Translations under genes and position numbers: made by a program
Source of the DNA: DASQHW01 sp963837155
Lineage (GTDB): Bacteria > Actinomycetota > Acidimicrobiia > IMCC26256 > PALSA-610
Assembly (NCBI GenBank): GCA_963837155.1
Contig: CAWIMB010000001.1
Location: forward strand, 930,001 to 994,000
DNA: 64,000 nt
Direction: 5' to 3'
In this document: positions 19,326-28,369 of the stretch, piece after piece
Layout: each line of letters opens with the position of its first letter
Position numbering within the stretch: the stretch's first letter is position 1
The notes under the pieces: model-generated
Databases searched by the model: none
What the model was told of the DNA's origin: nothing
Seen by the model: the letters and a program-made list of their open reading frames with translations, nothing else

Positions 19326-21059
19326 TGCGTGGATTCCTTTCCTGCGACGACGGCCGCGACTCGGCGGGCCGCCTCTTCGATCACGCCGTCCCAGTCATCA
19401 CTCAGTTGCCGGAAGACGAGTTGGACGGAGGGGAACCAGGGCAACGTGTCGGTGCCCAGGTCGGACCAGTCCCAGCGATTGCCCATCGCGACCGTGGGCA
19501 CGCCGATGGCACCGGCAAGCATCGCGACCGCATTGCGCGGCGCGACGACGAGGTCGCACGCCGACATGATCGCGGCGACCTCCTCGAAATCGTCGAGGTA
19601 GTTGACCTCGTCCCAACGATGGATCTTGACGCCGAACTGCCGCTCGGCGGCGAGCAGCTCGCGTTCGCAGTCGTCGTACTGCACGCTCACCCACGTGACG
19701 TCCGGGATCGCGAACAGCGGGCCCCAGTCGTCGCCGAGGTTCGTGTACTCCATGCGCCGTTCGGCGGTCTTGATCCGGCTGCGCCACGAGATCGCGACGA
19801 CGGTCTTCCCGCCGCTGATCTCCACATGACGCGCCTTCCACTTCTCGACGCGCTCCGGGTCGGGCACGAGGAACGACCGGCGATCCTTCGGAAAGCGATC
19901 AACCGTCGGCCGGAAGTGCAGCGGCAGGCTCCCGATCGGGATCGCGTAGTCGAAGTCGTGCGCGCTCTCGCCCATGGGGGTGAGCGTCATCGTCCGGATC
20001 TCGGCTGCGGGGAACGAGCGGGCGAACAGCGTCTCCAAACGCGAGTTCACCTCGTACACGACCTCGCGTGTCGCGTCGATCAGGTCGGGCAGGCAGGACG
20101 CGAACAGGATCTCGTCGCCGATCCCTTGCTCGCGGTAGCAAATGACGCGCGCGTCGTTGTGCTCGGGGGTCCATCGGGGCACGCCCAGATCGCGGTCCGC
20201 ACCACGCGGGCCGCCCGAGAACAGTCCGTACTCCCAGTTCTCCCACCCGACGGGGACGTATCCCGCCGTGAGCTGCGCGTAACCGAGGTTCGTCGCGCCA
20301 GGTGCGGTCTTCGGGATTGCGTTCCAGTGCCTCTTCGTAGAGGCGGACGGCCTTGTCGAACTCGCCTTGCTGGGCGGCGATGATCGCGAGGTTGTTGTAC
20401 CCGCTGCCGACGACGCCGCCCGACAACTCGAACGCGCGCTCGAGCGCGGCTTGCGCTTCGGCGAGCTCACCGAGGTACCGGTGGTTGTTGCCGAGCGTCG
20501 TCCAGAGGTTGACGTCGGTGTCCCAACCGAGGTCGATGCAGCGGCGGAGCGACGCATCGGCGCTCCGAAGCCGGCCGAGCAGGTGCAAGATCTGGCCGAG
20601 CACCGCGTGGTTGGGGCCATGGCCCGGCTCGAGCGTGACCGCCCGGCGCATCGCGGCCGCAGCCTCGTGGAGCTGGTCGCTCTCCTTGAGCGTCATCCCG
20701 AGGTTGTGCCAGTGCTGCCAGGCGCCGGGTGCGAGCGCGCACAGTTCGCGGAGCAGCTTCTCGGATTCCTCGAGCTCGCCCGCGGCGCGCAACGCGTTCG
20801 CGAGATTGTTGTAGACGGGCGTCGTGTCGGCCGCGAGCGGACCGACGAGCGCGGCCGCGACCCTGAGCACCTCGACGCCTTCGTCCGCCCGTTGCCGCTC
20901 GGCGAGCAACGCGCCGAGGAGCTGCCGCGCCCGGGTGTCCAGCGGGTCGGCAATGATGACCGACCGGTAGTACTCCTCGGCGACCTCGATCTGCTGGTTC
21001 TGGGCCGCGACCATGCCGCGCTGGAGCAGCTCATCGACGGTCGCGGCATCCGCCTGCAC
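19322..21059 (-). CDS. TPR-domain glycosyltransferase, candidate flagellin glycosyltransferase
   Basis: The N-terminal ~260 residues are tetratricopeptide repeats (VYNNLANALRAAGELEESEKLL, WHNLGMTLKESDQLHEAAAAM, NNLAIIAAQQGEFDKAVRLYEEAL; each quoted in part). The C-terminal ~300 residues form a GT-B-like domain: WENWEYGLFSGG, ICYREQGIGDEILFASCLPDL, VAISWRSRIKT and a sugar-nucleotide end segment ACDLVVAPRNAVAMLAGAIG. This TPR plus transferase plan occurs in proteins that modify flagellins. One frameshift near 20300. It sits between the fliS/chaperone genes and pseB, with an ATGA overlap to pseB. Pseudaminic acid transfer is inferred from position; no Maf protein is present here. Confidence 0.8.
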
Positions 21060-21095
21060 AGGTTTCTATCGGCGCCGGAGGCCGAAAAACCAGCG

Positions 21096-21389
21096 TCAGG
21101 CCTGGGTGTCGAACCGGGAAACCGGCTCGCCGACGGCCGTCAGGCGGGGGAGCCGGGCCAGGTCGGCCCGCAGGCGGCGCTGTTCGGCGCCCAGGCCCTC
21201 CTCCAGGGCAGCCGCCCGTTCGAGCAGTGCCTGCGCCCGCCGCTCGAGCTCGGCCGGAAACGGCGCCGGCAGACGCGGAGGCTCGAACGGCGGCGGCGCG
21301 TCGCCGTCGCCGCCGAGCTCGAGTACCGCCTGCGCGAGCAGGAGCCGGGCCTCGAATTCATCGAGGGCGCCGGCCCAGGTCGCCGTCAT
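21096..21389 (-). CDS. Small flagellar protein, FliT-like position
   Basis: 97 residues, acidic and Leu/Ala-rich, almost entirely helical (ALDEFEARLLLAQAVLEL, ELERRAQALLERAAALEEGL). I cannot assign a family with confidence. The ATG at 21389 overlaps the fliS stop as ATGA, and the place right after fliD-fliS is where FliT-type export chaperones usually lie. A FliD or flagellin chaperone is the best guess. Confidence 0.6.
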   Translation of the reverse strand: MTATWAGALDEFEARLLLAQAVLELGGDGDAPPPFEPPRLPAPFPAELERRAQALLERAAALEEGLGAEQRRLRADLARLPRLTAVGEPVSRFDTQA

Positions 21390-21805
21390 GGCTGCGCGCT
21401 CGCCGTCAGTCCGGCGGCCTCGCGCCAGGTTGCGGCCAGCGGCACCAGCAGGTCGTGGCACGCCACGACTCGTGACGCATCCTTGCTGACGTTGGCCTCG
21501 ATCAGCTCGCCCAACACGAAGTCGTACAACGACGCGAGCTGCGCGGCGGCCGGCCAGGCCTCGATGTCGAGCGAGTCGCGCAACTCACCGACGATGTCCT
21601 GGGCGTGGACGAGTGCCACGTGCGTGTCGGCGACGTCGCCGCGCACCATCGCGTCGACGCCGCGCCGCAGATCGAGCAGAAGTCGTTCGTAGAGCGCGAC
21701 GATCAGACGTCCGGGAGACATCGTCTCGACCGAGTCCGACCGGTAACGGTCACGCAAGATGGAGGTCGTGGTCATCGGGCTTCCGTACCCCTGTTCGCTG
21801 TTCAT
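21386..21805 (-). CDS. fliS: Flagellin export chaperone FliS
   Basis: Keeps flagellin unfolded before export. The motif DRYRSDSVETMSPGRLIVALYERLLLDLRRG corresponds to the Y-x-S-P-x-x-L-I-x-x-LY signature of FliS (quoted over two parts), followed by four helices. The frame is intact. The ATG at 21805 overlaps the fliD stop as ATGA; an internal ATG at 21775 with GGAAG upstream gives a start closer to the family's usual N-terminus. Either is possible. Confidence 0.92.
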   Translation of the reverse strand: MNSEQGYGSPMTTTSILRDRYRSDSVETMSPGRLIVALYERLLLDLRRGVDAMVRGDVADTHVALVHAQDIVGELRDSLDIEAWPAAAQLASLYDFVLGELIEANVSKDASRVVACHDLLVPLAATWREAAGLTASAQP

Positions 21806-24205
21806 CCTGAACCGAGCGAGCCGACCTGGCCTGCCAGCCAGTTCGACTGCTGCTTGAGCATTCCCATCGTCGCTTCGAGCGTTGCGAATTGCGCCTTCAG
21901 CCGAGCTTGGTATGCGACCAGCCTCTGTTCCATCGACGCCACTTGGTCATCGATGAATGTCTTGCGCGCTTTTAGTGAGTTCTCCGATGAGGTGACGTAT
22001 CCCGTGACGACGTCGGTGGCGTCGTTCAGCATCGTGCCGACGCGTGCCGCGACGCCCGGCTGGTACGTGAAGTCGCCCAGCGCGCCCGGCACGGTCGCGG
22101 TGATGTTCAGCGCCAGGCCGCCCAGCTCCGGATCGTCGAACGCGATGCTGAGCTGCCGGCCCGATCCCGTCGCCGCGACACCGCCGATCGTGCCCGCGAC
22201 GTCCACCCCTGCGTACGAGTTCCACGTGCTGCCGTCCCACGCGACGGAGAACTTGGCGCTGGTGCCGTACTCGGTCGTGTTGACCTTGATGCCGGTGCCC
22301 GACACGCTGGCCTGCAGTTGGAGGCCGCCCTCCGCGAACGCCGCGTTGAGCCCGTTGACGACGTCGGATTGGGTGTCGGTCACCTTCACTTCGTACGCGA
22401 CCTCGTTGGTGCCGACCTTCACGCGCGACGGTGGGCGGCGAGCCGATCGGCCACGAGCCCTCGAGCCCGACGTTGCTTGCTTGCTCGGCGGCCGTGGTGA
22501 TCGCGACTGCGTAGGTGCCGGCCCGGGCCCGTTCGCCGGCCGACACGAACGTCACGCTGCTATCGGTGGCGGTCCCGCCCTGCGCGAAGACCCGCATCAT
22601 CCCTTCGGGATCGGAGTTGAAGGCCGCTGTGAACTTCGACGAATCGAACGTGAACTGGCCGGTCTTGTCGACGGACAGTCCCGCGAGGCCCGGGCTGCCC
22701 GGAGAGGCACCCGGCACCGCGTCGGTGAGCGCCCGGCTCAGCTCGAACATGATGCGGCGCGCACCGGAATCGCCGGTCAGCGGCGAGGCCTGGTTCGTGT
22801 CCTTGTCGTACGCGGTGGCGGTGTCGATCGACGACTTGACCTTGTTCGCGGCATCGACCAGCGCCTGCACCTTGGCGGCGATCGCGCCCACGTCGCGGCT
22901 GGCGGTGATCGTCACCGGCGCGTCGGCCGCGGTCGTCTGCTTGAGCGTCACGGTGACACCCGGCAGCAGGCCGCTGACCGTGTTCGACGCCGAGGTCACC
23001 TCGTACGCGCCGGCGCCGGTGCCGACGGTCAGCTTGGCGTCGGACGCGGTGGTGAGGTCGACGAACCCGCCGATTCCCGCGTCGAACTCCGACGCGGCCA
23101 TCGACACGCCATTGAGCGCGCCGGCGTTGTTGGACGCGAGCTGCAAGCGGTAGAGGTTGTCGCCGACTTGCACGGCCGTCGCCGTCACGCCCGCGCCCGC
23201 GGCGTTGATGTTGGCGACGACGGTTGCGAGGCTGCCGTCGCCCGCGGTCACGTTGTTCGCGGTCACGCTGCCGGCGCGCAGCCCACCGCTGAACACCGCC
23301 GTCACATTCCCCGCCGCGGCCGGGATTACCGTCGATGCGCCGGCTTCGATGTTCGAGAGCGTCTGCTCGATGCCGTCGTCGACCTTCACCTTCCCGTCGG
23401 TACCGAGCAGGGCGGCGCCGTCCGTTGCGAGCTGCAGTGGTGTGAGTGCACTGCCGCCCATGACTTGGATGGTCGCTGCGCTGCCTTCACGGTTCGTCGC
23501 GATCTTGATCTTGTTCGTCGAGCTGTCGACGGTGGCGGTGACATCGGCGCCCGCGCTGGTCGCGGCGGTCTGCACCGCGGCCGCGAGCTGCGTACGGTCG
23601 TACGTGCCGTGGGCGAGCGTCAGCACCTTGGCAACGCCGTTCACCTCGATGTTCAACGTGTCGTTGGTGCCGTCGATCACCGTCGATGCTGCGAGCGCCG
23701 TGCCACCGTTCTTGATCGCGGCGGCGGACGACTGCGTCACCGTGATGTCGTGGCTGCCGATCGTCAGCGTGTCGTCGGACGCGAAGCTCGCGAAGCCGAT
23801 CTTGGCGCCACCCGCTGCGACCATGATTCCCGTGTCAGCTGCGACCACGGCGGTCGTGCCAACAAGTGTGTTCGACGAGCGCAGGCTACCGGCCTTGGCC
23901 AGCGCGTCGACCGTGAACGAGACCGTGCCACCGAACGTGCCGGCGCCGGCCGAAACCGAGACTGCGTCGTTGTTCGAAGACGTTGCGCTGAGCGGACGCC
24001 AGTCGGCGACGTGCGCAAGGGCCGACGCGGCCGTGCGCACGCCGGCGAGCTGCGTGCGAATCGCGGCGTAGCTCGCGAGTGCGGTCTGGGCGGTTGTGCC
24101 GCGCGCCTTGACGAGGTCTTCGGACTGCCGCTCGATCGAAACGAGTTGGTCGATGATGGCGGCCGTATCGAGGCCGGACGCGAGACCGGAAATCGACTGC
24201 GACAC
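21802..24205 (-). CDS. fliD: Flagellar filament cap protein FliD
   Basis: Forms the cap at the filament tip that folds arriving flagellin. The N-terminus ISGLASGLDTAAIIDQLVSIE and the C-terminal helices (ENSLKARKTFIDDQVASMEQRL, YQARLKAQFATLE) are the FliD_N and FliD_C signatures. About 800 residues, much longer than typical (450-680); the middle is Ala/Thr/Val-rich beta sequence with repeated TASN/DGT-like turns, probably extra surface domains. A single frameshift near 22432. GTG 24205 is preceded by GAAGGAGG. Confidence 0.93.
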
Positions 24206-24275
24206 CGCTCCTCCTTCTCGATCATCGCCCTCACGGCAACGGCGACAGTGGTGAACCGTCGTCGCTCCCGCGAGG

Positions 24276-24298
24276 GGGGGAGGGAGAACCCCTCCCCC
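24276..24298 (-). terminator. GC-rich hairpin after flagellin 1
   Basis: Nine paired bases (GGGGG-A-GGG with the complementary CCC-T-CCCCC) around a five-base loop, 24 bases after the flagellin 1 stop on the minus strand. There is no T-run, as is common for terminators in high-GC bacteria. It separates the abundant flagellin transcript from fliD. Confidence 0.65.
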
Positions 24299-24321
24299 AC
24301 CTCAATCGGTTGTTCCAGTCA

Positions 24322-25541
24322 CTACTGGAGGAGCCGAAGCACCGTCTGCGGTGCCGCGTTCGCCTGGGCGAGCATCGCGGTACCGGCCTGGAGCATGATC
24401 TGGTGGCGGGTGAACGTCACCATTTCCAGGGCCATGTCGGTGTCACGGATCCGGGACTCGGAAGCCGAAAGGTTCTCAGTCGTGACCTGCAAGTTGCTGA
24501 TCGTCGACTCGAACCGGTTCTGCGCCGCACCGAGTTGACCACGCAGGGTCGAGACAGCACTGACGGCTGCGTCGATGAGAGTCTGCGCGGTGGTGTGGCT
24601 GGTTGTGTCGGTCACGTCGATGCCGGACAGGGCCGTGAAGTCGCCGTTCGTGCCGCCCGTGATGCGGATGTCGCTGATCGAGACGTTGATCTGGTTCGTG
24701 GAAGTGACGTTGGCGCCGACCTGGAACACTCCACCGGTGGGGTTGGTCACCGCCGCCGAAACCGCCTGCAGAATCGACACGCCGGTTCCGATCGTGTTGA
24801 TCGCAACCTTGGTGCCGCTGCTGGCGCTGTCACGCACCAGTTCGGTCTGCCACGCACCGCCACCGAGGTCGCGGACGTTGACCGTCACGCCACCGGTCTG
24901 GCCGCTCACGGTCGAGCCGGTGAGGGCGAGGCTGATCGCGTTCTGCAGCATCGCTTCCCAGCTGGCAGCCGTGGCGTAGGTGCCGGTCGTCAGCGAGACC
25001 TCGACCGACACGGCTGCGCCGTCGAGCTCGAGCGTGAAGGTCACCGACGCACTGTTGAGGGTGACGCCGGAAGCCTGCACCGTCGTACGGCTGATCATCG
25101 CGTTCTGCGCACCGAACGAGCCGTTCGAGCAGCGTCTGGCTGCCGAAGGACGTCGTCTGGCCGATACGGTCGATCTCCGCACGGAGCTGCACGATCTCGT
25201 TCTGCGCCGCGGTGCGGGCATTCGAGTCCGATGACGCCGTGTTCGCTGACTGCACGATCAGGTCACGGATGCGCTGCAGCATGGAGTGCACCTCGGTGAG
25301 TGCACCTTCTGCCGTCTGCACGACCGAAACACCGTCTTGGGCGTTGCGAGTCGCCTGACGCAGACCCGAGACCTGCGTGCGCAGGCCCTGGCTGATGACC
25401 AAGCCCGACGCGTCGTCGGCGGCCCGGTTGATCCGGTAACCCGACGACAACTTCTCGAGGCTCTTACCCAACATGCTCGTTGGTGACGTTGAGGTTGCGA
25501 TAGGCGTTGAACGCCATGATGTTCTGGTTGATGCGCGTCAT
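24322..25541 (-). CDS. fliC: Flagellin 1
   Basis: Filament subunit, about 406 residues. N-terminal D0/D1: INQNIMAFNAYRNLNVTNE, then SLEKLSSGYRINRAADDASG and SVVQTAEGALTEVHSMLQRI. C-terminal D1/D0: ENLSASESRIRDTDMALEM and QAGTAMLAQANAAPQTVLRLLQ. The central domain is short to medium, rich in Thr, Ser, Gly and Asn, with possible glycosylation sites. Shifts near 25470 and 25120. The ATG at 25541 has GGAGGAG seven bases upstream. The leader carries a GGAU-loop hairpin that is a likely CsrA site, and a FliA-type promoter lies about 93 bases before the start. Confidence 0.95.
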
Positions 25542-25566
25542 GCGCTAGCTCCTCCGTGAATGACTT

Positions 25567-25585
25567 GGGCCCGATCCATGGGCCC
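25567..25585 (-). promoter_or_regulatory. Flagellin 1 leader hairpin, probable CsrA site
   Basis: On the minus strand GGGCCC pairs with GGGCCC around the loop ATGGATC, so a GGA is exposed in the loop. It ends 11 bases before the GGAGGAG ribosome-binding site (25549-25555), which itself has two GGA motifs. Paired GGA sites of this kind are what CsrA binds in the Bacillus hag leader. The same arrangement occurs in flagellin 2. Confidence 0.65.
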
Positions 25586-25633
25586 GACTGGTACGTCGAG
25601 AGCGGTGCCAGTGACACCGATCCCGACGAGAGA

Positions 25634-25661
25634 GATTCGGCCGACCCGACCACGGGCTGTA
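25634..25661 (-). promoter_or_regulatory. Candidate FliA-type promoter of flagellin 1
   Basis: TACA, 16 bases, then GCCGAATC, compared with the FliA/WhiG pattern TAAA-N15/16-GCCGATAA. It lies 93 bases before the start codon, nearly the same distance as the candidate before flagellin 2. Confidence 0.4.
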
Positions 25662-25725
25662 GCGCGAATGACCTACTTCACTGCCACGGCTGCGGCGACG
25701 GGTCACGCGCCGGCAGTCGCACGAC

Positions 25726-25819
25726 GCCGTGAGCGGAGCCGAGCGGAGCGAGCGCAGCGAACTGGCGGGAGCGGCGAGCGCCCGCGGGCCGGGTATCCCG
25801 GCCCGCAGCGAGTGCGACC
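25726..25819 (+). repeat. 94-bp palindromic repeat, copy A
   Basis: Intergenic between the two flagellin genes. Two parts: a purine-rich GAGCGGAGCGAGCG-type tract, then a palindrome with 10-bp arms (25784-25793 and 25797-25806) around TAT. It matches the reverse complement of 32696-32789 over 94 bases with only a handful of differences. Shorter relatives lie at 2599-2644 and 14577-14618. It ends 10 bases from the flagellin 2 terminator. Confidence 0.85.
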
Positions 25820-25828
25820 CAGAAAATT

Positions 25829-25869
25829 AGAAGGACGGGTCCCCTGTGGGGTGGGGGCCCGGTCCTTCT
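25829..25869 (-). terminator. Rho-independent terminator after flagellin 2
   Basis: Arms AGAAGGAC (25829-25836) and GTCCTTCT (25862-25869) enclose further pairing of GGGTCCCC with GGGGGCCC. On the minus strand the stem is followed by AATTTTCT, a T-rich tail. It begins 28 bases past the flagellin 2 stop. Confidence 0.85.
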
Positions 25870-25896
25870 CTCCCTGGGGTAGGGATGAGGTAAGAG

Positions 25897-27158
25897 CTAC
25901 TGCTGCAGCAGGCGGAGCACGGTCTGCGGTGCCGCGTTCGCCTGGGCGAGCATGGCCGTACCGGCCTGGAGCAGGATCTGGTGGCGGGTGAAGTTACCAT
26001 CTCCGAGGGCCATGTCGGTGTCACGGATGCGGCTCTCGGAAGCGGAGAGGTTCTCCGTCGTGACCTGCAGGTTGCGATCGTCGACTGGAACCGGTTCTGG
26101 TCGGCACCGAGTTGACCACGCAGGGCCGACACCGACAGCGATCGCTGCGTCGACGAGCGCTGCCGCGATCCGTATGGCTGGTCGTGTCGGTGACGTCGAT
26201 GCTCGCACAGCGCCGTGTAAGTGCCGTTCGTGCCGCCCGTGATGCGGATGTCGTCGATCGAGACGTGGATCTGGTTCGTCGGCCGTGACGTTGGCGCCGA
26301 CCTGGAACACGCCGCCGCCGGTGTTGCTGCACTGAGGCGCGAGACCGACTCGCAGTGATCGACGACGCCGATGTCGTCGCCGATCGCTCGTTGATCGCGA
26401 CCGTTGGTGCCGCTGCGTCGGTGCTGTTGCGCTTGAAGCTCGGTCTGTCCACACGCCGGCGCCGAGGTCGGTGACCTTGACGGTGACCGCGCCGGTGAAG
26501 CCGGCGACCGTCGGTCCGTCGGCGAGGTTGATGGCGTCCTGCAGCTCGGCCTGGAACGACGCCGCGGTCGCGTACGTGCCGGCGTGAGCGACACCTCAAC
26601 CGACACGGCTGCGCCGTCGGTGTTGCCCGCGTCGAAGGTCACCGAAGCCGCTGTCGACGGCGTGACGCCGGCGAGCGTGACACCGCTCGTCAGGCCGGTG
26701 CCGATCGACGTGAGCTGCGCGGCCTGGGCACCGAAGCTGCCGTCGAGCAGGTTCTGGATCCGAACGACGGTGGTGTTGCCGATGCGGTCGATCTCGTCGC
26801 GGAGCTGCACGATCTCGTTCTGCGCCGCGGTGCGGGCAGTCGAGTCCGACGACGCGGTGTTGGCCGACTGCACGATCAGGTCGTGGATGCGCTTCAGCAT
26901 CGAGTTGACCTGGGTGAGCGCACCTTCTGCCGTTTGCACGACCGAGATGCCGTCTTGGGCGTTCTGGGTCGCTTGACGGAGACCCGAGACCTGCTTGTCG
27001 CAGGTTCTGGCTGATGACCAGAGCCCGACGCGTCGTCGGCGGCCCGGTTGATCCGGTAACCCGACGACAGCTTCTCCAGGCTCTTCGCCAAGCATGTCGT
27101 TGGTGACGTTGAGGTTGCGGTAGGCGTTGAACGCCATGATGTTCGTGTTGATGCGCAC
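25897..27158 (-). CDS. fliC: Flagellin 2
   Basis: Second filament subunit, about 420 codons, clearly paralogous to flagellin 1: INTNIMAFNAYRNLNVTND, SVVQTAEGALTQVNSMLKRI, VQSANTASSDSTARTAAQNE and the end AQANAAPQTVLRLLQQ. The two genes differ mainly in the centre. Heavily broken (shifts near 27090, 27000, 26580, 26450, 26340, 26200 and 26080), although D0/D1 blocks are all present. The GTG at 27158 is preceded by GGAGGAG. It has its own terminator, leader hairpin and candidate FliA-type promoter, so each flagellin appears to be a separate transcription unit. Confidence 0.92.
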
Positions 27159-27183
27159 TGGCGCTTCTCCTCCGTGACCTGCT

Positions 27184-27201
27184 CGCCCAGATCCCTGGGC
27201 G
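27184..27201 (-). promoter_or_regulatory. Flagellin 2 leader hairpin, probable CsrA site
   Basis: Perfect seven-base stem (CGCCCAG with CTGGGCG) closed by a GGAT tetraloop on the minus strand: GGA presented in a loop, the textbook CsrA target. Ten bases separate it from the GGAGGAG ribosome-binding site at 27167-27173. The stem sequence differs from that of flagellin 1 while loop and spacing are kept, which suggests selection on structure. Confidence 0.72.
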
Positions 27202-27248
27202 CTTCAATGCACTCCTGCCCAGAAGGGCCTCGTCGGATCCGCGATTCT

Positions 27249-27275
27249 GCGTCGGCGACCGCGCCCCGAAGTTGA
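27249..27275 (-). promoter_or_regulatory. Candidate FliA-type promoter of flagellin 2
   Basis: TCAA, 15 bases, then GCCGACGC, a partial match to TAAA-N15-GCCGATAA. It is 91 bases before the start codon, matching the 93 bases seen for flagellin 1. Confidence 0.33.
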
Positions 27276-27301
27276 GGAGTTCGCGCCGGGCCGATCTTCG
27301 C

Positions 27302-28186
27302 TCACCGCTTAGTGCCGACACGACCTGCGTCGTCTCGAGCGGACGCTCCGACACGCGGTCCGCGGGCTCGACCCGTTCGCGACCGCCGCGTAGTACGCGG
27401 CCTTGCGGCGCGCGACCCGACCGTTCGGGCGCGGCCTCGACCGGCACGGCGTCGGGCTCGAGCTGCGAGTTGATGCCGTCCTTCAACAAGCAGCAGCGCT
27501 TCGGCGCGGAGCTGCGAGATCCGCGACTCGCTGACGCCGAGCTCGTCGGCGAGGTCCTGCATCGAACGCTCTTCGAAGAAGTAGCCGATGACGACGCGCT
27601 GCAGGCGCTCGGGCAGCGCGTGCACGGCGTCCATGAGGTACGCCTTGCGCTCGCGGTCGAGGATCGTCATCCTCGGGCGTCGCGTCGTCGCTCGGCGATG
27701 AACGACTCCGCGTCGCCCTCGAGCACGAGCGAGTCGTAGTTGAGCACCGTGGCGCGGTGGACGTCGTCGACGAGCTTGTGCACGGTCTCGGTCGGGACGT
27801 CGAGCATCGTGGCGACCTCGTCGGGGGTCGGCGTGCGGCCGAGCTTGTTCATCAGCTCTTCGTGCGCGGCCTGCAGGCCCCGGGCCCGGGCCCGGACCGA
27901 GCGGCTCGCCCAGTCGCGGCCGCGCAGCTCGTCGAGCAGCGCGCCGCGGATGCGGGTCGAGGCGAAGCGGTCGAACGCGATGCCGCGCTCGGGGTCGTAG
28001 CTGCGAGCGGCTTGGGCCAGGCCGAGCATGCCCGGCCGAGACGAGGTCGTTGCGGCTGACGTGGCTGGGCACCCGGTGGGCGACCTCCGAGACCACGTAC
28101 TGCACGAGCGGGAGATGCTGGCGCACGAGGTTGTCCTCGTAGGTCGCCCGCTCGATGTCGATCGTCGCTGGCTGCGTCGGCTTCAC
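27302..28186 (-). CDS. fliA: Flagellar sigma factor FliA (WhiG/sigma-28 type)
   Basis: Directs RNA polymerase to late flagellar promoters. Region 1.2/2 is seen in LVRQHLPLVQYVVSEVAHRVP, LVSAGMLGLAQAARSYDPERG and FASTRIRGALLDELRGRDWA-SRSVR, region 3 in LGRTPTPDEVATMLDVPTET, and region 4 in RVVIGYFFEERSMQDLADELGVSESRISQLRAEAL. Shifts near 28030, 27670 and 27490; the total span stays in frame (295 codons). The tail after about 27490 is a charged extension of uncertain frame. GTG 28186 is the first start that keeps the whole N-terminal helix. It is divergent from a LuxR-type regulator gene. Confidence 0.92.
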   Translation of the reverse strand: MKPTQPATIDIERATYEDNLVRQHLPLVQYVVSEVAHRVPSHVSRNDLVSAGHARPGPSRSQLRPRARHRVRPLRLDPHPRRAARRAARPRLGEPLGPGPGPGPAGRARRADEQARPHADPRRGRHDARRPDRDRAQARRRRPPRHGAQLRLARARGRRGVVHRRATTRRPRMTILDRERKAYLMDAVHALPERLQRVVIGYFFEERSMQDLADELGVSESRISQLRAEALLLVEGRHQLAARARRRAGRGRARTVGSRAARPRTTRRSRTGRARGPRVGASARDDAGRVGTKR

Positions 28187-28218
28187 GTTCCCTATGCCCC
28201 CAGCGTACTCGGTCCGTG

Positions 28219-28235
28219 TCCACAGGCGTTGTGGA
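28219..28235. promoter_or_regulatory. Inverted repeat upstream of fliA
   Basis: TCCACA-GGCGT-TGTGGA, 33 bases before the fliA start in the 183-base space shared with the regulator gene. A possible operator for the fliA promoter. A TAGTAT at 28334-28339 could be a -10 element for the regulator gene, without a convincing -35. Confidence 0.3.
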
Positions 28236-28369
28236 TGTCGAGGCAAACTTCGACTTCGAGCGGGATCTTCCCTTGATTGACCCCCGGGTTGAAAGATCCG
28301 ACCGCTTTGCGTGCGAATCCGCTCGCGCGGAGTGTAGTATTCAGAGGTCACGACGGCTGGGAGGCTCGC

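Noticed and set aside
21605..24538. Long plus-strand open frame (977 codons) opposite fliD
   Set aside because: It is antisense to a clear FliD with N- and C-terminal signatures. Long antisense frames are common in high-GC DNA, and the composition (Arg/Gly/His-rich) is typical of such shadows.
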